A stretch of DNA of 38,658 bases from JAUNQW01 sp043424615. Lineage in GTDB: Bacteria; Bacillota; Bacilli; Lactobacillales; Carnobacteriaceae_A. Below the pieces are notes generated by a model. That model had not been told where the DNA came from, did not search any database, and saw only the letters and a program-made list of their open reading frames with translations. The DNA is taken from NCBI GenBank assembly GCA_043424615.1, contig JBHWOX010000040.1, positions 1-38,658 on the forward strand. The letters are read 5' to 3'. The first letter of the stretch is position 1; each line of letters opens with the position of its first letter. Shown piece after piece: positions 7,814 through 15,840 of this stretch. Made by a program: the position numbers and the translations under genes.

Positions 7814-9772
7814 TTGATATTATTACACGCCCAAAATGTGGCCAGATATTTTGGCTCAGAAAAATTATTTGACGACCTCTCTCTCACTATCCAAGACCAC
7901 GACCGGCTAGCCTTAGTCGGACGCAACGGGTCGGGTAAGTCCACCCTATTGAAAATACTAGCCGGTATTGAAGAAGCAGACCAGGGGCAAGTAGTGAAGG
8001 CTAAAGACATCAGCATCGGCTACTTAGCCCAGCGCACGGGAATTATTTCTGACCGGACCATTTGGGAGGAAATGCTGACCCCCTTTGCTGAAGTGATCGA
8101 CTTAGAAAAACAAATGAGAGCTTATGAAAACAAGCTGGCTGACGAAGAAGTTCTAAACCAGCCCGACCTGTATGAATCCACCCTCAAAAGTTATGACCAC
8201 ATTCAAAACCGTTTTAAATCGCTAGATGGATACGCCTATCGTTCTGAAATCAAAGCGGTTTTAGCTGGTTTTCATTTTTATGAAGAGGATTATGGCACTT
8301 CCATTCAAGAACTTTCAGGTGGGCAGAAAACACGTCTGGCTTTAGCCAAACTTTTATTAGAAAAGCCTGATCTTTTAATCTTAGATGAGCCCACCAACCA
8401 TTTGGACATGGACAGTATTGCTTGGTTGGAAAACTATCTCAAGGGCTATCAAGGAGCCATTTTGATTGTTTCTCATGACCGTTATTTCTTAGATGTCCTA
8501 GTCAATGAGGTCTATGATTTGAGTTTTGGCCGCTTAAAACACTACACTGGTAATTATTCCACCTACTTGGTCGAAAAAGAAAAAGATCTGGACAAGCAGT
8601 GGAAAGACTATGAAAAGCAGCAAAAAGAAATTAAACAGCTCGAAGACTTCATCGAAAAAAATATCAGCCGGGCGTCCACTTCTAAGCGGGCCCAAAGCCG
8701 GCAAAAACAACTGGATGCTATGATTCGTTTAGAAAAACCTAAAAACCATAGCAAAAGTGCCAATATTATTTTCAATCCTGAACGGGAAAGTGGCGACCTG
8801 GTCCTACAAGTCAATCACCTCACCATCGGCTATGATGGACAAGCCACGGCTAGCGATATTGAGCTGGAGGAGCGCAAAAACGATATCATCGCTATTGTAG
8901 GTCCCAATGGGGTAGGCAAATCCACCCTACTCAAAACCATTGTGGGCATTCTGCCCGCTATTGAGGGGGAGATTATCCTGGGGACCAAGGTGGATGTAGG
9001 CTACTATGACCAAGAACAGCAACAACTCCACCAAAACAAGACCATCCTCCATGAATTGTGGGACGACCACCCTGGCATGGATGAACAAGTCATTCGCTCG
9101 CTTTTAGGAGCCTTCTTGTTCAGTGGGGACGACGTCTTAAAAACGATTGCGAGTTTAAGTGGGGGAGAAAAAGCCCGTGTCGCCCTTGCCAAACTTGCCT
9201 TAGACCGCGACAATTTTTTAATTTTAGACGAGCCCACCAACCATTTAGATATTGATAGCAAGGAAGTGTTAGAAGAGGCCTTGCTCGATTTTGAGGGAAC
9301 ACTTTTATTTGTCTCCCACGACCGTTATTTCATCAATAAAATCGCCAACAAGGTGGTTGAAATCCAAGCGGACGGTTCCCAACTATTCTTAGGAAACTAT
9401 GATTATTACATGCAAAAGAAAGAAGAGTTGGAAGAGATGAGGGCATTGAAAGAAGAGCCTCAAGAAAATACCTCCTCTCCTCAAAAGGAAATGACTGCCG
9501 CCAGCCTGGACCGGATGGAATTAAAAGAATTCCAGCGGGAAGAACGACGGTTGGAAAGAGAAATCCAACAATTGGAAGAAGAAATTAATCAATTGACGGA
9601 AAAAAATGATGCGATTCACAACCGCTTATTGGAACCGGAAGTCTACAATGACCTCGAACTTTCCCAAGAATTGGCAGACCAAATGCAAGCTCATCAAGCA
9701 AACATCGACCAGCTGTCTGACCAGTGGGAAATTTTAGCCTTGGAATTAGAAGACTTGCTAAGTGAATTCTAG
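7814..9772 (+). CDS. ABC-F family ATPase, YdiF/Uup-like
   Basis: A 652-aa soluble protein with two ABC ATPase domains and no membrane segments, as in the ribosome-associated ABC-F class. Domain 1 has GRNGSGKSTLLKILAG, LSGGQKTRLALAKLLL and LILDEPTNHLD. Domain 2 has GPNGVGKSTLLKTIVG, LSGGEKARVALAKL and LILDEPTNHLDID. The inter-domain linker is basic and helical (the SRASTSKRAQSRQKQ region). A ~90-residue C-terminal coiled coil begins LKEFQREERRLEREIQQLEE. I chose the TTG start at 7814 because AAAGGAG lies 8 bases upstream; a TTG at 7784 would add ten unlikely residues. ABC-F proteins modulate translation, some conferring antibiotic resistance. The neighbour rex and the C-terminal extension point to YdiF-like housekeeping rather than resistance, which is inference. 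Confidence 0.93.
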   Translation: MILLHAQNVARYFGSEKLFDDLSLTIQDHDRLALVGRNGSGKSTLLKILAGIEEADQGQVVKAKDISIGYLAQRTGIISDRTIWEEMLTPFAEVIDLEKQMRAYENKLADEEVLNQPDLYESTLKSYDHIQNRFKSLDGYAYRSEIKAVLAGFHFYEEDYGTSIQELSGGQKTRLALAKLLLEKPDLLILDEPTNHLDMDSIAWLENYLKGYQGAILIVSHDRYFLDVLVNEVYDLSFGRLKHYTGNYSTYLVEKEKDLDKQWKDYEKQQKEIKQLEDFIEKNISRASTSKRAQSRQKQLDAMIRLEKPKNHSKSANIIFNPERESGDLVLQVNHLTIGYDGQATASDIELEERKNDIIAIVGPNGVGKSTLLKTIVGILPAIEGEIILGTKVDVGYYDQEQQQLHQNKTILHELWDDHPGMDEQVIRSLLGAFLFSGDDVLKTIASLSGGEKARVALAKLALDRDNFLILDEPTNHLDIDSKEVLEEALLDFEGTLLFVSHDRYFINKIANKVVEIQADGSQLFLGNYDYYMQKKEELEEMRALKEEPQENTSSPQKEMTAASLDRMELKEFQREERRLEREIQQLEEEINQLTEKNDAIHNRLLEPEVYNDLELSQELADQMQAHQANIDQLSDQWEILALELEDLLSEF

Positions 9773-9796
9773 TTCTTAATTCAATAATGAGCGCTA

Positions 9797-9824
9797 AGAC
9801 CTGCAGATGAGCAGGTCTTTTTTA
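9797..9824 (+). terminator. Terminator of the ABC-F gene
   Basis: An 8-bp stem, AGACCTGC with GCAGGTCT, has a 6-base loop and runs into a stretch of T's. It lies 25 bases past the stop codon. Confidence 0.88.
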
Positions 9825-9845
9825 CTACTTTTTTACCATCGGTTT

Positions 9846-9882
9846 AAAAAAACGCCCGTGCCAATGACATGGGCGTTTTAAA
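9846..9882 (-). terminator. Terminator of guaC
   Basis: A 12-bp stem (9849-9860 with 9868-9879, one G/T pair) has a 7-base loop and a T-run on the minus strand. It lies directly beyond the guaC stop codon. Confidence 0.87.
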
Positions 9883-9890
9883 AATAAATT

Positions 9891-10865
9891 TTATCGGTCG
9901 CCATTAAAAATAGTAGGGACAATACGGTAGTCCACCGTACGGAGGGAAGCGAGATCGCGTCCTCCAGCATAGGAGATTGAACTTTGCAGGTCTTCTTGCA
10001 TTTCATTCAAGGTATGTGCGATTTTGCCACGGCTTTCAATTAAAATCTTTTTCCCTTCGACATTTTTATAGATGCCTTTTTGATGTTCGGAAGCCGAGCC
10101 AAAATACTCTTTATAAATTTTTCCATCTTCTTCGACTTTGGCACCTGGAGACTCTTCATGGGCCGCTAACAATGATCCAATCATCACCATCGACGCCCCA
10201 AAGCGGATGCTTTTAGCGATATCACCGTTCATGCGGATACCTCCATCCGCAATGATGGGCTTCCGCGCCACCTTTCCGCACAAGCGGATGGCACTTAACT
10301 GCCAACCTGCTGTTCCAAAACCCGTCTTAATTTTCGTAATGCATACACGGCCGGGACCGACGCCCACTTTGGTCGCATCTGCTCCCGCATTTTCTAAATC
10401 ACGAACGGCTTCAGGAGTGGCAATATTGCCGGCGATTAAAAAGCTGTCCGGTAATTTCTCTTTTATATACTTAATCATATCAATGACGCTTTCGCTGTGA
10501 CCATGAGCCACATCAATGGTGATATAGTCCACCGCTTGACCGGAAGCTGCCAGTTGGTCAATAAAATCGTATTCTTCCTCTTTAATACCCACAGAAATAG
10601 AGGCAAATAAGCCAGCCTCATTCATCTTTTTGATAAAATCCAAACGTTGTTCAGCTTGGAAGCGGTGCATGATATAAAAATACCCGTTTCGAGCGAGAGT
10701 TTCGGCCAATTCTTCATTGATGACCGTCTGCATGTTAGCAGCAACGACTGGAATTTTAAAACGACGGGGGCCAAATTGGACAGAGGTATCACATTCACTA
10801 CGGCTTTTTACTACACATTTGGCAGGAACCAGTTGAACTTGATCATAGTCAAAAGTTGTTTCCAT
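9891..10865 (-). CDS. guaC: GMP reductase
   Basis: A 324-aa TIM-barrel enzyme that deaminates GMP to IMP using NADPH, connecting guanine and adenine nucleotide pools. The catalytic loop GVGPGRVCITKIKTG has the active-site Cys at 175. The phosphate-binding segment reads ADGGIRMNGDIAKSIRFGA. There is no CBS insert, and the length fits the short bacterial GuaC type rather than IMP dehydrogenase. The ATG at 10865 is used although the GAGG motif sits about 12 bases upstream. It lies 67 bases after the preceding minus-strand gene. That gap includes a TATAAT, so guaC may have its own promoter. No guanine riboswitch-like structure was seen. Confidence 0.96.
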   Translation of the reverse strand: METTFDYDQVQLVPAKCVVKSRSECDTSVQFGPRRFKIPVVAANMQTVINEELAETLARNGYFYIMHRFQAEQRLDFIKKMNEAGLFASISVGIKEEEYDFIDQLAASGQAVDYITIDVAHGHSESVIDMIKYIKEKLPDSFLIAGNIATPEAVRDLENAGADATKVGVGPGRVCITKIKTGFGTAGWQLSAIRLCGKVARKPIIADGGIRMNGDIAKSIRFGASMVMIGSLLAAHEESPGAKVEEDGKIYKEYFGSASEHQKGIYKNVEGKKILIESRGKIAHTLNEMQEDLQSSISYAGGRDLASLRTVDYRIVPTIFNGDR

Positions 10866-10932
10866 TTTTTAGGTCATCCTCTTTTTAATTTTTGGATAAA
10901 AACACCGTCTCATATTATATATCTTGAGCCTA

Positions 10933-12132
10933 TCAATGTCTAGCCTTACGATAGGTCATGGCCCGTGCCAAAGCCCGGTAATAATTAGCCTGCTGGCTCA
11001 GTTCTAAATAATAAAACTCGGGCCAAGAGTTTATCTCATTCAACTGGCTAAAGCCGGCTGATAAATCTACTTCCTTTTCCGCCCCAATTAGCTTCAACTG
11101 GTCAGGCTGGATTCCCTCAAACAGGTCCAAGGCTAGCCAGGCAGAAGGATGAATGTCTTGGTTTAATGGGAGATGGACCGCTACTGCCTGGAGTTCTTTG
11201 GCCTCGGTCTGACTTTCCGTTAAGACATAGTCCCAGGCAACTTTTAAGGCTGCTTGGGCTTGGCGAAAGTTTAAAAAGTCTGCCGGCTCTAAAAATCTGG
11301 CCCACTCTTCTGGACGTAAGTTTCGGTCAGTCCAAGACTCGTTTGGGCGCAGTTTGGCTTTTCCCTCTATCTCAGCTAAATCATCCAAAAAGCTCTGTTG
11401 AGAGTGCTGGCTTTCTTCCAAAGGGGTCCACAGGGATGAAGTGGAATAAATGATGCCCTTTTTGATTAGATAGATTTCAATGGAAGAGCCTAAAAATATC
11501 TGCGCTTGCACTTTGTCCTTGTCTGACAGGGCCAGTGGACAGACTTGCCAGGCAGCTAAAAAGGTCGAAGGTTGAGGCAAAATATTCAAGCAAACGAGCT
11601 GCTGGTGAATGACCAGATCCAAGTGTCCACCGGAAAAGCTTTGAAACTTTCGAGGGCTCTGACCCAAATGGTCTAGATTTTTTCCTAATAATAGCTGGGC
11701 TTGGGGAGCGGTGGTCAGCATTAAAAGTGGCAAGGAAGCCTCTCCAAAATCACCATCGGCCAAGTCTTCCCTCAGACTGGCCACTGATTCTTGCAGAAAG
11801 CCTTTCATTTTTTCTAAACACTGACGGTACAATTTTTCGTCGGCTTTGAAAGCTTCCACCCGATCCAGCAAGTGGGGGAAGTCCTGAGCCAAGGGATGGG
11901 GGTAAGAACGGTCAATCCCTGGGTGCGGCGGAAGTCCTTCCCTATCATCCCCAAGCTTGTCAGATTCAAACGAATAAAAGCGAAGGCACAGCTCTTGGTC
12001 ATCCAAGAGGAGTAATAGGTAAGCCCCCTTTGTGGGCTCTTTTTTCTTAACCTTTTTTAAGGCATCAAAAAACACTGCAGGAAAATCGACTGCAGTGGCT
12101 TGAAAATGATTCATTTGGTTCTTCTTAGTCAT
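10933..12132 (-). CDS. Uncharacterised 399-aa protein at the end of the tsa operon
   Basis: I do not recognise this family. It is a soluble-looking, Leu/Gln/Asp-rich protein with no signal peptide and no membrane helix. Its start is MTKKNQMNHFQATAVDFPAVF, and it contains a charged KKVKKKEPTKG stretch and a basic end (YRALARAMTYRKARH). No nucleotide-binding, zinc-binding or helix-turn-helix motif could be seen. The ATG at 12132 overlaps the tsaD stop by 8 bases (ATGACTAA), implying translational coupling. The ATG at 12114 is an alternative start; longer starts inside tsaD are unlikely. The context is the last gene after tsaB-GNAT-GNAT-tsaD, suggesting a link with tRNA t6A or housekeeping functions, which is only inference. 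Confidence 0.75.
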   Translation of the reverse strand: MTKKNQMNHFQATAVDFPAVFFDALKKVKKKEPTKGAYLLLLLDDQELCLRFYSFESDKLGDDREGLPPHPGIDRSYPHPLAQDFPHLLDRVEAFKADEKLYRQCLEKMKGFLQESVASLREDLADGDFGEASLPLLMLTTAPQAQLLLGKNLDHLGQSPRKFQSFSGGHLDLVIHQQLVCLNILPQPSTFLAAWQVCPLALSDKDKVQAQIFLGSSIEIYLIKKGIIYSTSSLWTPLEESQHSQQSFLDDLAEIEGKAKLRPNESWTDRNLRPEEWARFLEPADFLNFRQAQAALKVAWDYVLTESQTEAKELQAVAVHLPLNQDIHPSAWLALDLFEGIQPDQLKLIGAEKEVDLSAGFSQLNEINSWPEFYYLELSQQANYYRALARAMTYRKARH

Positions 12133-13138
12133 AAAGATCCATCCCAGGCAAGGCATTAAAGCCGAGGTCAGCAAAGTCGCCTCGGTCGTATTGGACTTGG
12201 GCGGCCGCCCCAATCATGGCTGCATTATCCCCGCATAAGTCTAAAGCTGGGAAGAGCAATTCGACTGGTCGGTCGGCCTGTTCGATGGCTTGAGCCATCT
12301 GTCCTCGTAAATCAGAGTTAGCAGCCACTCCCCCACAGACGATCAGCTGCTTGACCCCATACTCGTCCACCGCCCGCATGCTTTTGTTAACCAAAACCTC
12401 GACAGCTGCTGCTTGGAAGCTCGTGGCCAGGTCTTCCACATCCAATTTTTCTCCTCTTTGTTCGGCATTGTGAACTCGGTTGATGAAGGCACTTTTTAAG
12501 CCAGAAAAAGAAAAATCATAATTATCTTCTTGCATCATCGCCCGAGGAAAATCATAGACATCCTGGCCTTTTTGGGCTAATTCATCAATTTTTTTACCGG
12601 CCGGATAGTCTAGCCCCATGACTCGGCCAACCTTGTCGTAACATTCGCCAACCGCGTCGTCACGTGTTTCACCTATTAATTGGAAGCGATCTGGGTTTTC
12701 CAGATAAACCAATTCCGTATGACCACCACTCACCACTAAAGCAATGGAAGGAAAAAGCATGTCATGGTCAAAGCGGTTGGCAAAAATATGGCCGGCGATA
12801 TGGTTAGTGGCAATCAAGGGAAGGTCATGAGCATAAGCCAAGGCCTTAGCTGCAGAAATACCGACCAATAGAGCCCCCACCAAACCGGGGCCTTGGGTGA
12901 CCGCCACTGCATCGATCTCATCCATCGTTAAATCGGCAGTTTTTAGAGCTTCTTCAATAATAAAAGTCACCTGTTCCACATGGTGGCGGCTGGCCAGCTC
13001 AGGGACCACACCGCCAAAACGTCGGTGGCTTTTAATTTGTGAAGCCACAATATTGGACAAGATTTTTTCCCCATCTTCAACTACAGCTGCAGAGTTTTCA
13101 TCACAAGAACTTTCAATTGCTAATAGGCGTGTCGTCAT
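12125..13138 (-). CDS. tsaD: tRNA N6-threonylcarbamoyladenosine transferase TsaD
   Basis: A 337-aa catalytic subunit that transfers threonylcarbamoyl from TC-AMP to A37 of tRNAs reading ANN codons, working with TsaB, TsaE and TsaC. The ASKHA fold begins LLAIESSCDENSAAVV. Metal-binding histidines are His113 and His117 in TNHIAGH. SGGHTELVY and CGGVAANSDLR are typical phosphate and sugar loops. Its start overlaps the preceding acetyltransferase gene by 26 bases and its stop overlaps the next gene by 8 bases. tsaE and tsaC are not in the window. Confidence 0.98.
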   Translation of the reverse strand: MTTRLLAIESSCDENSAAVVEDGEKILSNIVASQIKSHRRFGGVVPELASRHHVEQVTFIIEEALKTADLTMDEIDAVAVTQGPGLVGALLVGISAAKALAYAHDLPLIATNHIAGHIFANRFDHDMLFPSIALVVSGGHTELVYLENPDRFQLIGETRDDAVGECYDKVGRVMGLDYPAGKKIDELAQKGQDVYDFPRAMMQEDNYDFSFSGLKSAFINRVHNAEQRGEKLDVEDLATSFQAAAVEVLVNKSMRAVDEYGVKQLIVCGGVAANSDLRGQMAQAIEQADRPVELLFPALDLCGDNAAMIGAAAQVQYDRGDFADLGFNALPGMDLYD

Positions 13139-13613
13139 GCTCTTCCTCCTTTATCTTTTTTACCATCATCAAAGCATCATCATCGGGTTGGCTGTAATAG
13201 TGAGGTCGGCGGAAGATCACATTGAAGCCATTCTTTTTATACAAGCTAATGGCTGGAGTATTCTGCGAACGAACTTCTAAAAAGATCCGTCCTTTTTCTA
13301 CCGTCCTTAAAAATTCTTGGAGCAAGGATTGGCCATAACCTTGCCGGCGGTGCTCAGCTAATATCCCGATTAAATAAATTTCAATTTCTTCATAGTCTTC
13401 ATAGCTCACCAGTAAACCTAAAGCCTGCTGGCCAGCCAGCAAAAAATAAACATGCACATAAGGATTCTTCATCAGCAGACCAATCTGCTGGCGTGTCCAG
13501 GAACGGTTGTTAGGAAAAATGCGTGCCACCATGGCGGTCAACTGGTCTAAGGTCTTTTCATCTTTAACATAGCACTCGGCCAGGTGGAGCTGGGTCTTTT
13601 TAGGGGGTGTCAT
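13113..13613 (-). CDS. rimI: RimI-like GNAT N-acetyltransferase (second of tandem pair)
   Basis: A GNAT-fold acetyltransferase of 166 aa (from the ATG). The acetyl-CoA loop reads RRQGYGQSLL, followed by FLEVRSQNTPAISLYKKNGF, the signature of RimI-type protein N-terminal acetyltransferases (E-V-R, N-x-x-A-x-x-x-Y). RimI acetylates the N-terminal residue of ribosomal protein S18 in E. coli. Its position next to tsaB/tsaD is the usual one. The start is ambiguous: a TTG at 13619 has AAAGG 6 bases upstream, whereas the ATG at 13613 is 12 bases from it. Both overlap the end of the upstream acetyltransferase gene. I assign rimI to this copy because its motifs are closest; the other copy could equally hold that role. 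Confidence 0.85.
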   Translation of the reverse strand: MTPPKKTQLHLAECYVKDEKTLDQLTAMVARIFPNNRSWTRQQIGLLMKNPYVHVYFLLAGQQALGLLVSYEDYEEIEIYLIGILAEHRRQGYGQSLLQEFLRTVEKGRIFLEVRSQNTPAISLYKKNGFNVIFRRPHYYSQPDDDALMMVKKIKEEEHDDTPISN

Positions 13614-14184
13614 CTTCAATCACAGCCTTTACCATGCGGATGGCATCTTCCTGGTTGTCATGATAATAAGCATCAAGAATAAAGGTCGGCCGGTAGCCCA
13701 AATGCTGGTAAAGGGATTGGGCCTTACGATTAGACAAGCGAACCTCTAAGGAGATGAGCTTGATTTTTTCTTGCTGGCAGACCTCTTCCAACAGAGAGAT
13801 AAGAGCCGTTCCAATGCCCAAAGATTGTTTGTCCTCCACCACGCACAAATTAGTGATATGGGCTTGGCCTTCTACCAGCCAGGCGCCAATAAAAGCAACC
13901 GCGCGGCCAGTGATGTCATAGGCCAGTATGTAAAGAGAATGGCTGTTGTAGATGAGGTCTTTTCTAACAGACTCTTCTTGCCAAGGAACTTGTCCGTCAT
14001 AGGCTAAGGCTTCGATTGCAACAATATCATCGACTGCCCAGGCGTCCCCAATTTCAAATTCATAATCTTCCCCATCTTGTCCTTGAAAAAAATCTCTTGG
14101 CAGAGTCAAGACATCCGCCCAAGAAAGGAGATCCAGTCTTTTTTGGTCTAAGTCAACCATCCACTGATGAAGTTTTTTATACAT
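13600..14184 (-). CDS. GNAT N-acetyltransferase (first of tandem pair)
   Basis: A 194-aa RimI-like acetyltransferase with an extra ~40-residue N-terminal segment (MYKKLHQWMVDLDQKRLDLL onward). The acetyl-CoA-binding loop is degenerate, KQSLGIGTALI instead of the usual R/Q-x-x-G-x-G/A. The following segment, ISLEVRLSNRKAQSLYQHLGY, is canonical. The ATG overlaps the tsaB stop by 8 bases (ATGTATAA), and the end overlaps the next GNAT gene. This tight coupling suggests a role with the tsa genes, either a second N-terminal acetyltransferase or a pseudo-enzyme partner. The substrate is unknown. Confidence 0.85.
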   Translation of the reverse strand: MYKKLHQWMVDLDQKRLDLLSWADVLTLPRDFFQGQDGEDYEFEIGDAWAVDDIVAIEALAYDGQVPWQEESVRKDLIYNSHSLYILAYDITGRAVAFIGAWLVEGQAHITNLCVVEDKQSLGIGTALISLLEEVCQQEKIKLISLEVRLSNRKAQSLYQHLGYRPTFILDAYYHDNQEDAIRMVKAVIEDDTP

Positions 14185-14899
14185 GGCAGTCGCCTTCTTG
14201 AGGATGGTCTTTTAGCCAATTTTCTTCCGCTTCAGTTAATTTCAGATAGGCAGGGACGAGTTGGTGGGGAGGAGTAGGATCCATCTGACGGCCAAGCTGA
14301 GCCAAACGGTAGGCAGAAGGATAGGAGTCATAGCCAGTGATGGCAGTTAAGGCTCCCTTATCCCACTCTTTTTCAAATAGGTCGATAAAAACCGGTAAGT
14401 CCTGGCCAATCACATACAAATCAGCTTGGGCAGGCAGGCTATTTTTTAATTGCTGGATCCATTCTTCAGCATTCACTTGGCGGTCTGCTTGAAGGTTAAG
14501 CAGGGCGGCATCTTGTCTTTGATAGAGGCCAGTATAAATATTGCCTCGTCGTGCATCCATCAAAGGCAGCAAGATAGCGTCCTTTTGATGGATCATATCC
14601 GCTAAAACAGCCAAAGAGGATACACCAACCAGGTCAATGTCCAAAGTCCAGGCCAAGGTTTTGGCTGTCGTCACAGCAATACGCAAGGCGGTGTAAGAGC
14701 CGGGTCCTTGAGCCACCACGATCCGGTCTAAATCCTTCACATTAAAAGGACATTCTTCAAAGGCTTGTGCAATATGAGGCATCAGACGCTCCCCATGGGT
14801 TAAGCGGGTATGAGTCAAGACTTCATAGAGAAGTTGATCCCCCTGACAAATCGCTAAACTTAGGCTTTTTTCAGACGTGTTGATGGCTAAAATGTTCAT
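14177..14899 (-). CDS. tsaB: t6A biosynthesis scaffold protein TsaB
   Basis: A 240-aa ASKHA-fold protein, inactive as an enzyme itself, that forms a heterodimer with TsaD to support t6A tRNA modification. The start MNILAINTSEKSLSLAI and the QGPGSYTALRI motif are diagnostic. The ATG at 14899 has GGAGGGGAAG immediately upstream; a longer frame to 14935 has no ribosome binding site. It is the first gene of the operon tsaB-GNAT-GNAT-tsaD-unknown. The upstream space (14900-14994) separates it from the divergent YugP-like gene. Confidence 0.95.
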   Translation of the reverse strand: MNILAINTSEKSLSLAICQGDQLLYEVLTHTRLTHGERLMPHIAQAFEECPFNVKDLDRIVVAQGPGSYTALRIAVTTAKTLAWTLDIDLVGVSSLAVLADMIHQKDAILLPLMDARRGNIYTGLYQRQDAALLNLQADRQVNAEEWIQQLKNSLPAQADLYVIGQDLPVFIDLFEKEWDKGALTAITGYDSYPSAYRLAQLGRQMDPTPPHQLVPAYLKLTEAEENWLKDHPQEGDCHV

Positions 14900-14994
14900 A
14901 CTTCCCCTCCTATCTATCTCTCCCCATCTTAACATAAAGACACTGGCAGTTGAATCTTCTCCTAGCTGGATCTTATTGAAAACTTAAACGAAAA

Positions 14995-15026
14995 TTGATC
15001 ATTATTAAAATGTTCTTTGATATAAT
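14995..15026 (+). promoter_or_regulatory. Probable promoter of the YugP-type peptidase
   Basis: TATAAT at 15021-15026 is preceded by TTTGA. A TTGATC -35-like hexamer lies at 14995-15000 with spacing 20, which is longer than ideal. The start codon follows 32 bases downstream of the -10. Confidence 0.45.
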
Positions 15027-15057
15027 AAGTTCAAGACTGATAGAGAGGGGAAATAAT

Positions 15058-15756
15058 ATGTTTTTTCCATTAATGTTTGACCCAACATTTATTTTAGTCA
15101 TGATTGGTATCGTGATTTCCATGCTGGCATCCAGCCACGTTCAAAGTACTTTCAACCAATACAGCCAGGTCCGATCCTCTAAAAATATAAGCGGTCGGCA
15201 AGCGGCCCGTTTTATTTTAGACAAGGGAGGCTTGCAAGAAGTAGCCATTGAGCCCATTGCGGGTAATTTAACCGACCACTATTCACCCAATGAAAAAATA
15301 TTACGGCTGTCAGATGTGACCCGCGACTCGACTTCTGTCGCTGCTATTGGAGTTGCAGCCCATGAGGCTGGCCATGCCTTGCAGGACGCCGAATCATACG
15401 TGCCCATGCGCCTGCGTAATGGGATCGTGCCCATCGTCAATATCGCCCAATCCCTTGCCTTACCCATTATCTTGATTGGTGTGCTTTTTGGTTTAGGTCA
15501 AAACTTGATAAACATCGGCTTAATTCTTTTTTCTGGAACCTTAGTTTTCCAACTCTTGACCCTCCCCGTGGAATTCAATGCATCCAGCCGGGCCATGGAC
15601 ATCATCGAAGGTCAGGGCTTGTTAGTAGGTGAGGAAGTCGACCAAGCTCGTAAAGTCTTGCGCGCAGCTGCCCTGACTTATGTGGCAGGCGCTTTAAGTT
15701 CTTTCTTAACCGTCCTCCGTCTCTTCCTCCTCTTTGGCAACAACCGCCGTCGTTAA
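15058..15756 (+). CDS. Membrane zinc metallopeptidase, YugP family
   Basis: A 232-aa integral membrane protein matching the neutral zinc metallopeptidase family (PF04298, YugP). The zincin motif HEAGH is at residues 102-106. An N-terminal membrane segment (residues 8-26) precedes it, two hydrophobic segments follow (about 125-185), and another lies near the C-terminus. The conserved EFNASSRA segment supplies the likely third metal ligand (Glu). AGAGGGG lies 7 bases before the ATG at 15058. It is a single-gene unit, convergent with the glycosyltransferase/acyltransferase gene and sharing its terminator. The physiological substrate is not known. Confidence 0.92.
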   Translation: MFFPLMFDPTFILVMIGIVISMLASSHVQSTFNQYSQVRSSKNISGRQAARFILDKGGLQEVAIEPIAGNLTDHYSPNEKILRLSDVTRDSTSVAAIGVAAHEAGHALQDAESYVPMRLRNGIVPIVNIAQSLALPIILIGVLFGLGQNLINIGLILFSGTLVFQLLTLPVEFNASSRAMDIIEGQGLLVGEEVDQARKVLRAAALTYVAGALSSFLTVLRLFLLFGNNRRR

Positions 15757-15807
15757 TTCCATATAAAGTGAGAGAATCACAGCTTTTTGAAAAAAATAGA
15801 TATTTTA

Positions 15808-15840
15808 AAAACAGTTACTTGCAAAGTAACTGTTTTTTTA
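15808..15840. terminator. Bidirectional terminator after yugP-like and GT/acyltransferase genes
   Basis: A perfect 13-bp stem (15808-15820 with 15824-15836) has a 3-base loop, A's on the left and a 7-T run on the right. It serves the + strand peptidase gene. Read on the minus strand it begins inside or just after the stop codon of the fusion gene. Confidence 0.85.

Noticed and set aside
10866..10932. Guanine riboswitch or purine box before guaC
   Set aside because: The 67-base gap is too short and shows no aptamer-like structure.
12133..12213. Earlier start of the 399-aa unknown inside tsaD
   Set aside because: It would add 27 residues that are a shifted reading of the tsaD 3' end; the ATGACTAA overlap is the natural junction.
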